A model generated the notes under the pieces. It did not search any database. It had not been told where the DNA came from and was given only the letters and a program-made list of their open reading frames with translations. The position numbers and the translations under genes were made by a program. Source: Candidatus Moraniibacteriota bacterium (GTDB lineage: Bacteria > Patescibacteriota > Minisyncoccia > Moranbacterales > UBA2206). From it: a DNA stretch of 8,318 nt. Each line of letters begins with the position of its first letter. Position 1 is the first letter of the stretch. The DNA is taken from NCBI GenBank assembly GCA_023261605.1, contig JAHFOP010000005.1:19837-28154 (forward strand), in the 5' to 3' direction. Positions 1 through 5,561 of the stretch are shown here, piece after piece.

Positions 1-232
1 TATGGCGGATACTCAGATGTGCGTCAAAGCTTGGGAAATGGGATATCGAGTGGTCTATTATCCCGAAACACAAGTTTGGGCGGATGGAAAAAGAATCAGT
101 GCGGGAGGATTTTTGAACTTTTTCAATAACTGGATTCTTCGTCAGCATGTCAAAGACTCCCTTAAATATACTTTGCGACATTCAGGTCAAAAAAACCCGC
201 GTCAAGTTTATTATGAAAAACATAAAAGTTAA
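1..232 (+). CDS. Family 2 glycosyltransferase, C-terminal fragment (5' end outside window)
   Basis: Only the last 76 codons are inside the window; the reading frame is open to the left edge, so the ATG at 2 is probably an internal methionine. The fragment matches the C-terminal part of GT2 transferases of the rhamnosyltransferase type: ADTQMC (residues 2-7 of the fragment) sits where these enzymes usually have an ED-D-C type acidic motif, followed by GYRVVYYPE (14-22) and GKRISAGG (29-36), a basic/serine stretch typical of the acceptor-side loop. The position where many relatives carry a histidine reads VWADG. A basic tail (residues 50-76) may lie along the membrane. The gene overlaps the next one by 20 bases, suggesting cotranscription and translational coupling. 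The class is well supported; the sugar and acceptor cannot be told. Confidence 0.75.
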   Translation, partial: MADTQMCVKAWEMGYRVVYYPETQVWADGKRISAGGFLNFFNNWILRQHVKDSLKYTLRHSGQKNPRQVYYEKHKS

Positions 233-1397
233 AATTGAAAAAATTAGGCGTTTGTTTTCGCGAGCTGGCGTATTTAATGGGTTTAAGGTTTTGCGAGAAT
301 ATAGTGCTCGCGCTCGCGATAAGGGTTATCTTAATGAAGATGCCAAAGTTCTTTTTGTGACCAGCGGAACGGGAGATAGTGCGATGTATCGAGCGTATAA
401 TCCGGCGGAAGAGTTGAGATTGCACGGAATCAGCGCTTATGGAATAAATGCTGATAATGTCGATATCTTGAATCTTGTAGATAAATGTAAAATATTTATT
501 TTTCATCGGGTATCCTATACGGACTTCATAAAAAGCATAATTGAAAAAATAAAAAAACAGAAAAAAGAAATTATCTTTGAAACGGATGATTTGGTCTATG
601 ATCCCAAATATCTTTCCCAAATGGATTATTTTAAAAAGATGGGGAGAGAAGAACAAGCTCTCTATGAAAATGGAATCGGCGCGGAGATAATAAATGATCC
701 ATATGTCAAAGTTTGCACGACAACGGTCTCTTATTTGGCCGAAAAACTAAAAGAAAAAAACAAAAAAGTTTTTGTGGTGCCGAATAAAATGTCCCAAGAT
801 GAGTGGGATTTTTGTCAGAATATAAAAGGAAAAAAGGAAAGCAAAGATGGATTTATAAGAATTGCTTACGCCAGTGGAACTCTATCTCATAACAAAGATT
901 TTGCTTCTATAAAAGAGGCATTGCTTTCAATCTTAAAAAAATATTCTCAAGTTAAGCTATACCTGATGGGTCCATTAGACATTCCAAATGAGTTTAATGA
1001 ATTTAAAGATCAGGTAGAATTTTTGAGTTTTGCTCCAAGGAAGCAGTTTCTAAGGAATCTGAATAAGGCCGATATAAATTTAGCGCCGTTGGAATTGGGG
1101 AATCCTTTTTGTGAGTCCAAATCGGCTCTCAAGTTTTCGGAAGCTGGTGCATTGGGGGTGCCGACGGTGGCGGTTAAAAATCAGACTTTTTCAGAAACGA
1201 TAATTGACGGCGTAGACGGATTTCTGGCTGGCAGCACGGCTGAGTGGGTGGAAAAAATTGGGAGATTGATTGAAGACTCGGAGTTGCGCCGCTCCATGGG
1301 GGAGAGGGCGAGGGAAAAGATACTCAAAAATTACACCAACAAAAACAGCCATACGGAAGATTACTACAACTATCTAAGAAAAATCATAAAGGATTAA
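213..1397 (+). CDS. GT-B fold glycosyltransferase (GT4-like), 394 aa
   Basis: Probably a cytoplasmic or membrane-associated transferase moving a nucleotide-activated sugar to a glycan acceptor. The N-terminal Rossmann half contains KVLFVTSG (45-52), the substrate-side region AMYRAYNPAEEL (57-68) and the FETDDLVYDP motif (122-131), familiar from glycosyltransferases of surface polysaccharide clusters. The C-terminal half starts near FIRIAYASGTLSHNKDF (214-230), the usual beginning of the donor-binding domain, and includes ESKSALKFSEAGALGVP (301-317). Here the usual E-x7-E pair is relaxed: the glutamates are E301 and E310, with eight residues between. An upstream in-frame ATG at 147 would add 22 residues inside the preceding gene; 213 is preferred because the protein then starts with a basic MKNIKVKIEKIRR helix and overlaps less. 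Neither start has a clear ribosome binding site. The family is reasonably sure, the substrate unknown. Confidence 0.8.
   Translation: MKNIKVKIEKIRRLFSRAGVFNGFKVLREYSARARDKGYLNEDAKVLFVTSGTGDSAMYRAYNPAEELRLHGISAYGINADNVDILNLVDKCKIFIFHRVSYTDFIKSIIEKIKKQKKEIIFETDDLVYDPKYLSQMDYFKKMGREEQALYENGIGAEIINDPYVKVCTTTVSYLAEKLKEKNKKVFVVPNKMSQDEWDFCQNIKGKKESKDGFIRIAYASGTLSHNKDFASIKEALLSILKKYSQVKLYLMGPLDIPNEFNEFKDQVEFLSFAPRKQFLRNLNKADINLAPLELGNPFCESKSALKFSEAGALGVPTVAVKNQTFSETIIDGVDGFLAGSTAEWVEKIGRLIEDSELRRSMGERAREKILKNYTNKNSHTEDYYNYLRKIIKD
1388..1393 (+). promoter_or_regulatory. Ribosome binding site of the GT2 gene at 1402
   Basis: AAAGGA lies eight bases before the ATG at 1402, inside the last codons of the preceding gene. 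It is one of only two recognisable Shine-Dalgarno sites in the window and supports this start. Confidence 0.55.
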
Positions 1398-1401
1398 AAG
1401 T

Positions 1402-2271
1402 ATGCATAGTGAGCAAGCCCGGCCGAAAGTTTTTATCGTTGTCCTGAACTATAATGGCGGAGAATTGCTCCAAAATTGTTTGGCGAGCCTTGATTACGTC
1501 AGTTATCCTAATTTTTCCATTGTGATTGTTGACAATGCCTCGGCGGATGGTTCGCTTCGCAGGGTGCGAGCAAATTTTCCACAAGTGACAATCATCGAGA
1601 ATGAAAAAAATCTAGGATTTTCCGGTGGCAATAATGTTGGGATAAAATATGCATTAGAACAGCAGGCGGACTATGTTCTATTGCTCAATCAAGATACGGA
1701 AGTGGAACCGGATTTTTTGGAAAAATTGATAGTGACCGTCGAGAAAAATCCGCAAATAGGAATTCTTTCCCCGCTGATTTTTTGGGAAAAAACGGATTGT
1801 GTCTGGTTTTCTGGTGGTCGGATCAATTGGTGGACTATGAAAGCGATAAATGAAACAAGGAGAAGGGATAGAAAATATTGCGCAACCGGGTTTATCAGTG
1901 GCTGTTCCATGTTGATCAAAAAAGCTGTCATTGAGAAAGTGGGGCTTTTAGACGAAAAATTCTTTTTATATTATGAAGACGTTGATTTCAGCTGCCGCGC
2001 CCAAAGAGCTGGATTTCTTACGGTCATTGATCCTGCTAGCCAGATTTATCATTTTGAAACCAGTGGAGCGATAGCTGGAGAAAAACTCTACCAATTGGTT
2101 TTTTCCGGACTACTTTTTTTCAAGAAAAATTCCGTTGGCTTTATGAAAATCTGGATCAGTTTTTATTATAAACTCAGAAAGCTAAAAAATAGATTTGAAA
2201 TGACATTGCGTCCCAATGAGAAGGCGCGTATTGTTCAAAAAGCCTATTATGATTTCGAACATGGAAAATAA
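1402..2271 (+). CDS. Family 2 glycosyltransferase, rhamnosyltransferase-like, 289 aa
   Basis: A complete GT2 (GT-A fold) inverting transferase of the WbbL/rhamnosyltransferase type. Visible motifs in order: FIVVLNYNGG (11-20), nucleotide-binding VDNASADGS (43-51), NLGFSGGNNVG (70-80), a DXD-like metal-site motif NQDTE (96-100), the hydrophobic pocket FISGCSMLIKK (164-174), the catalytic-region motif YEDVDFSCRAQRAGF (191-205), and a histidine near the end of the catalytic domain (H217). A tail of about 60 residues with an amphipathic, basic character (KLRKLKNRF) may contact the membrane. It starts four bases after the preceding stop, with a ribosome binding site at 1388-1393, and its end overlaps the next GT2 gene. 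Length and motif order are normal for the family. It probably adds rhamnose or another deoxyhexose, but donor identity cannot be read from sequence. Confidence 0.9.
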   Translation: MHSEQARPKVFIVVLNYNGGELLQNCLASLDYVSYPNFSIVIVDNASADGSLRRVRANFPQVTIIENEKNLGFSGGNNVGIKYALEQQADYVLLLNQDTEVEPDFLEKLIVTVEKNPQIGILSPLIFWEKTDCVWFSGGRINWWTMKAINETRRRDRKYCATGFISGCSMLIKKAVIEKVGLLDEKFFLYYEDVDFSCRAQRAGFLTVIDPASQIYHFETSGAIAGEKLYQLVFSGLLFFKKNSVGFMKIWISFYYKLRKLKNRFEMTLRPNEKARIVQKAYYDFEHGK

Positions 2272-3061
2272 CAAAAAATTATCAGTCATAATTGTCAATT
2301 ACAAAAGCGAACAATATCTCGAGCGCTGTCTTTTGTCGCTCCATTCTCAGGTTAACAAAACAATAGATTTTGAAGTGATTATCGTTAATAATTATCCTTC
2401 GGAAACATTGGAAAAAATCAGAAATATTTTTCCGGATACCCAGATAATTCTCAATTCTAGAAATGGAGGTTTTGGTCATGGGAACAATGTCGGCGCTCGC
2501 GCGGCCACAGGAGAATTTCTTTTTTTTCTCAATCCTGACACGGAAATAATAACGGGCTCTTTGGTTGATGTGATCAAGGAATTTGAAAGCAATTCTGACA
2601 CCGGAGCCGTTGGTGGATGTCTCATGACAGAAAAACAGAAGGTTCAGAGATGGAGTGCTGGAACAAGAATAACACTTTGGGATATTATAAAAAATAACCT
2701 AGGGATTATTTCCAGCCGGCGAGTTTGGGAGAAAAAAACTAGGGCAGAAGCGGGCTGGGTGGCTGGCACGGCGCTGTTTGTGTCACGTGAACTTTTTTCG
2801 GCAATTGGCGGTTTCGATGAAAATATTTTTATGTATTTTGAAGATGTTGATTTGTGTGAACGAATAAAGGCCAAGAATAAAAGGATTATATATTTTCCTG
2901 AATTCAAGGTGTTGCATAAATGCGGAGGCAGTTATGAAAGGGAAAATAAGAAAAATCAGAATAAAAATTATCATGATTCTCTGCTCTACTATTTTGCCAA
3001 ACATCGTCCCAAAGCAGAATATATGATTGTAAAAGTGCTCAGGAAGTTGTTTTTTGTCTGA
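2261..3061 (+). CDS. Family 2 glycosyltransferase, 266 aa, with altered VDN motif
   Basis: A second complete GT2 of the same architecture as its upstream neighbour: LSVIIVNYKSEQYLERC (7-23), NGGFGHGNNVGARAATG (68-84), the DXD-like FLNPDTE (89-95), GWVAGTALFVSRELF (165-179), MYFEDVDLCERI (191-202), YFPEFKVLH with H219, then a basic C-terminal tail. Where GT2 enzymes normally have VDN for uridine binding, this one reads IVNNYPSE (41-48), so the usual aspartate is N43. In-frame ATGs at 2216 and 2249 would lengthen it inside the upstream gene; 2261 is chosen because the beta-1 strand then starts at residue 7, as is normal, and the overlap falls to 11 bases. No Shine-Dalgarno site is seen, so translation is probably coupled. 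The sugar is unknown. It may be a diverged tandem duplicate of the neighbour. Confidence 0.87.
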   Translation: MENNKKLSVIIVNYKSEQYLERCLLSLHSQVNKTIDFEVIIVNNYPSETLEKIRNIFPDTQIILNSRNGGFGHGNNVGARAATGEFLFFLNPDTEIITGSLVDVIKEFESNSDTGAVGGCLMTEKQKVQRWSAGTRITLWDIIKNNLGIISSRRVWEKKTRAEAGWVAGTALFVSRELFSAIGGFDENIFMYFEDVDLCERIKAKNKRIIYFPEFKVLHKCGGSYERENKKNQNKNYHDSLLYYFAKHRPKAEYMIVKVLRKLFFV

Positions 3062-3074
3062 TTTGAGGTATAAT
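3047..3074 (+). promoter_or_regulatory. Candidate sigma70-type promoter of galU
   Basis: A perfect -10 hexamer TATAAT (3069-3074) follows a weak -35 TTGTTT (3047-3052) at 16 bases. The -35 lies within the end of the upstream GT2 gene. Transcription would begin near 3081, giving a leader of about 30 bases with no ribosome binding site close to the ATG at 3112. This suggests galU can be expressed separately from the transferases before it. It is a prediction from consensus only. Confidence 0.5.
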
Positions 3075-3111
3075 TTAGGAGCAAGCTAATTTAATTGATA
3101 AGCATAAAAAT

Positions 3112-3966
3112 ATGAAGATCAAAAAAGCGATTATCGCGGTAGCTGGTTCTGGAACAAGGCTTTTACCAGCCACTAAATCGATGCCTAAGGAAATGTTGCC
3201 GATTGTGGATAAGCCGATCATTCAATTGGTTGTAGAAGAGCTCGTTGAAGCAGGAATAGAGGATATTATTTTTGTCACCCGTTGGGATAAAAAACCGCTA
3301 GAAGATCATTTTGATCACAGTGTAGCACTGGAAGCTGATCTGGTAAAGAATGGCAAGAATGAATTAGCACAAACTATTGCCGCACTAGCCGACATGGCTA
3401 ATTTTATCTATGTTCGCCAAAAGGGGCCATATGGCAATGGGACGCCGGTTCTTTCAGCTGCGAGTATTGTCGATGATGAACCTTTCGTGTTTGTTTGGGG
3501 AGATGATTTAGTTAAATCAAAAGTTTCCTTCACCAAGCAAATGATGGAGGATTATGAAAAAAATGGAAAATTGATGATCGGAGTGCAGGAGGTTCAACGT
3601 GAAGTAGTTAACCGTTATGGCATTGTAAAATTACGAGAAGGTACAAATGAAATTGAAGATATTATTGAAAAGCCTTCAATTGAAGAAGCGCCATCTCAAT
3701 TGGCTGATTTTGGCAGAATGATTTTGGATCAAAACTTTATAAATATTCTGAAAGAAACTGCCCTGGGTAAAGGCAATGAGCTTTGGATAACCGATGCGAT
3801 TAAAAAATATGTTGAACAGGGTGGAATATTTCTGGCTAAAGAGCTTAAGGATGGAGAATGGCTAACGACAGGCGATCCGCTTAACTATTTGAAGGCCACC
3901 TTGGCTTATGCGGCTGACCGAGAAGACCTCAAGACTGAAATAAAAAACTTCGCTGCCGGTTTGTAG
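3112..3966 (+). CDS. galU: UTP-glucose-1-phosphate uridylyltransferase
   Basis: Makes UDP-glucose from UTP and glucose 1-phosphate in the cytoplasm, the donor for glucosyl transfer and the precursor of UDP-galactose and UDP-glucuronate. The 284-residue length fits bacterial GalU. Motifs: the nucleotide-binding loop AVAGSGTRLLPATKSMPKEM (9-28), VRQKGPYGNG (101-110), the metal-binding GDD (130-132), IIEKPS (184-189) with the conserved lysine, GRMIL (201-205) and GNELWITDAI (221-230). Several positions depart from the textbook enzyme, which from memory has GLGHAVL, a Q in the LTDAI motif and a D-x-GxK motif near the end; here they read GNGTPVL, LWITDAI and TTGDPLNYLKA. This looks like a diverged subfamily; another nucleotidyltransferase specificity is possible but less likely. 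It lies among glycosyltransferases, behind its own promoter candidate. The start is the only reasonable ATG. Confidence 0.92.
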   Translation: MKIKKAIIAVAGSGTRLLPATKSMPKEMLPIVDKPIIQLVVEELVEAGIEDIIFVTRWDKKPLEDHFDHSVALEADLVKNGKNELAQTIAALADMANFIYVRQKGPYGNGTPVLSAASIVDDEPFVFVWGDDLVKSKVSFTKQMMEDYEKNGKLMIGVQEVQREVVNRYGIVKLREGTNEIEDIIEKPSIEEAPSQLADFGRMILDQNFINILKETALGKGNELWITDAIKKYVEQGGIFLAKELKDGEWLTTGDPLNYLKATLAYAADREDLKTEIKNFAAGL

Positions 3967-4017
3967 AACTTAGTCAATTGTGTAAGGCTCAAGGCTATTT
4001 AGGAGATTTAAATTTTT

Positions 4018-4047
4018 TTCGTACTTTCGATTAATTCGTATTTCGTA
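4018..4047 (+). repeat. Short TTCG-type repeat cluster before the GT4 gene
   Basis: Four TTCG words occur in 30 bases: TTCGTA at 4018, TTCGAT at 4026, TTCGTA at 4035 and TTCGTA at 4042, spaced 8, 9 and 7 bases. They fill the end of the 84-base gap between galU and the next gene and stop three bases before its ATG. No ribosome binding site or convincing promoter is seen in the gap. Function is unknown; it could be a simple-sequence remnant or a regulatory leader. Confidence 0.45.
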
Positions 4048-4050
4048 ATT

Positions 4051-5172
4051 ATGAAGATTGCCATTCAAGCAGCTGATTTGGATCATGCCCGGATTGACGG
4101 TACGCGCGTCTATATCAAAAATCTTTTGAAATATTTTGGAGAATTGGATAGTGTCAGTAATTTTTTGATTTATCATAAAGATGAATTCAATCCGGAGCTG
4201 GCGCCGCCAAAATTTTCCAACTACACGGTCATCAAAAAAGCTTGGCCGTTTTTTTGGACGCAGCTCAGGCTGTCTTCAGCGTTGTGGCGGGAAAAGCCGG
4301 ACGTGCTGTGGATGCCGATGCATAACATTCCGTATTTTCGGTCGGGAAAACTGAAAACCGTGGTGACGATTCATGATTTGGCTTTCAAATATTTCCCTGA
4401 ATATTTCACCAAAAAAGAATTGTGGAAGTTGAATTTTTTGGCCGGGCTGGCGATCGGACGCTGTGATAGGATTATTACAATTTCCGAATCATCAAAAAAA
4501 GATATTTTGAAATTCTACCCGAATATTTCCGCAGATAAAATTGTTGTCATCTATCATGGTTTTTCTGGGACTGTGTTTTCCAGAGAAAGAGACTTGAAAA
4601 AAGAAGCTGAGGTTAAGGATAAGTTGAAAATCGATGGCCGATATATTTTGTACGTTGGTGCTATTCAGCCGAGAAAAAATTTGAATACGTTGATAACGGC
4701 TTTTGAAAAACTGAAGTTGATCGTAGGGCATGATGATTTGAAACTGGTCTTGGCCGGAGAGAAAGCTTGGCTAGCAGAGGATGTTTTTGCAGCTATCGAA
4801 AAAAGTCCATATCAAACAGACATCATCACTCCTGGAAGAATAAAATTTGAGGACATTGGACATTTGATGCGCGGTGCGTCCCTTTTCTGCTTTCCTTCAC
4901 TCTATGAAGGTTTCGGCATCCCAGTATTGGAAGCGTTTGCAGCTGGCGTGCCCGTAATCTGTGCGCGAAATTCATCGCTCCCAGAAGTGGCGGGTGACGC
5001 GGCTTTGTATTTTTCTGGCAAGGACGACCAGCAGCTGGTAAAAAATTTGAAAAATATTTTGCAGGATAAGACTTTGAGAGAGGAGCTTATCGCTAAAGGG
5101 AAAAAACAGGTACAGAAATTCTCTTGGAAAAAGTGCGCCAAGGAAACACTCGAGTGCTTAAAGCACCTCTGA
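4051..5172 (+). CDS. GT4 family glycosyltransferase, mannosyltransferase-like, 373 aa
   Basis: A canonical retaining GT-B transferase of family GT4, probably cytoplasmic and membrane-associated, using an NDP- or GDP-sugar such as GDP-mannose. The N-terminal acceptor domain has the glycine-containing loop region near DLDHARIDGTRVYIKNLL (9-26), MPMHNIPYF (88-96) and VVTIHDLAFKYFPEYF (104-119); the donor domain has YVGAIQPRKNL (201-211), with R208 and K209 at the phosphate-binding positions, and FPSLYEGFGIPVLEAF (281-296). This contains an exact E-x7-E pair, E286 and E294, followed by GVPVICARNSSLPEVAGDAALYF. The length is normal. The MKIAIQAADL start fits the first beta strand, though no Shine-Dalgarno site precedes it. 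It is separated from galU by 84 bases and ends two bases from a convergent gene. The family is secure; the mannose assignment is only by general resemblance. Confidence 0.92.
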   Translation: MKIAIQAADLDHARIDGTRVYIKNLLKYFGELDSVSNFLIYHKDEFNPELAPPKFSNYTVIKKAWPFFWTQLRLSSALWREKPDVLWMPMHNIPYFRSGKLKTVVTIHDLAFKYFPEYFTKKELWKLNFLAGLAIGRCDRIITISESSKKDILKFYPNISADKIVVIYHGFSGTVFSRERDLKKEAEVKDKLKIDGRYILYVGAIQPRKNLNTLITAFEKLKLIVGHDDLKLVLAGEKAWLAEDVFAAIEKSPYQTDIITPGRIKFEDIGHLMRGASLFCFPSLYEGFGIPVLEAFAAGVPVICARNSSLPEVAGDAALYFSGKDDQQLVKNLKNILQDKTLREELIAKGKKQVQKFSWKKCAKETLECLKHL

Positions 5173-5180
5173 TTTTATTT
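5152..5180 (+). terminator. Possible intrinsic terminator overlapping the GT4 stop codon
   Basis: GAGTGC (5152-5157) can pair with GCA-C-CTC (5163-5169) with one bulged C and a five-base loop TTAAA; TGATTTTATTT follows. The stem is short and the T tract interrupted, so it is a weak candidate, but it lies exactly where the plus-strand unit must end against a convergent gene. The hairpin lies within the last codons of the coding region. Confidence 0.35.
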
Positions 5181-5561
5181 CTCAAAAAAAAGTTTATACA
5201 GAAAAAATTCGCTACCCAGAGCGAGAAACATAATGAAAAAAGCTAGGTAGAGGTTGAGTCTGAAAAGACCATTGAAGATAAGTGCTGCTGTCAAAATCGC
5301 CAAAAGGGTGATAGTTTTTTTATTTGGACTCTTTTCGATTAAATTGATTTTGGCGGCTCCGCCGACCGCACCAAGCGCAATCAAATCAATCGTAATGAAA
5401 AAAAGTATTTTCAAAAAGCTGATGTGGGTCGAAACGATTCCGGAAATCAAGTTGTCAGCGATGAGTGACAGCGCAAAAAACATCAAAAGCAGGAAGAGGA
5501 TATCCACCAGTAATTTATAGATGACGGGCAAATTATTCTTAACCAGTTGTGTTAGATGCAT
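5175..5561 (-). CDS. Small four-helix membrane protein of unknown function, 128 aa
   Basis: I do not recognise this protein. It is strongly hydrophobic with four likely membrane helices at about residues 13-36, 47-69, 82-99 and 103-122, short loops, and a basic loop NLIEKSPNKKT (73-83) that would face the cytoplasm by the positive-inside rule. There is no cysteine, no signal peptidase site and no known catalytic motif. The start is supported by AGGA at 5566-5569, four bases ahead of the ATG, and by a 23-base overlap with the end of the upstream repeat-protein gene, which indicates coupled translation. The general layout of four short helices resembles GtrA-like or other small accessory proteins of glycan systems, but no motif proves this. 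Its stop lies two bases from the stop of the convergent GT4 gene. Confidence 0.7.
   Translation of the reverse strand: MHLTQLVKNNLPVIYKLLVDILFLLLMFFALSLIADNLISGIVSTHISFLKILFFITIDLIALGAVGGAAKINLIEKSPNKKTITLLAILTAALIFNGLFRLNLYLAFFIMFLALGSEFFLYKLFFEK

Noticed and set aside
147..212. Longer N-terminus of the GT-B transferase from ATG 147
   Set aside because: Adds 22 residues deep in the upstream gene with no ribosome binding site and no family-like sequence; not fully excluded.
162..656. Open frame of 164 codons on the minus strand
   Set aside because: Lies wholly inside the GT-B gene, is rich in Phe, Ile and Lys as expected from reversed AT-rich codons, and has no motif.
2216..2260. Longer start of the second GT2 gene
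   Set aside because: Would place extra residues before the first beta strand and enlarge the overlap, with no supporting signal.
3967..4017. Terminator or promoter between galU and the GT4 gene
   Set aside because: There is a direct repeat AAGGCT (3984, 3991) and a T run near 4013, but no GC stem before it, and no -35/-10 pair with acceptable spacing.
5254..5520. 88-codon open frame on the plus strand
   Set aside because: Antisense to the four-helix membrane protein, which has a ribosome binding site and a coherent helix pattern; the plus frame has neither.
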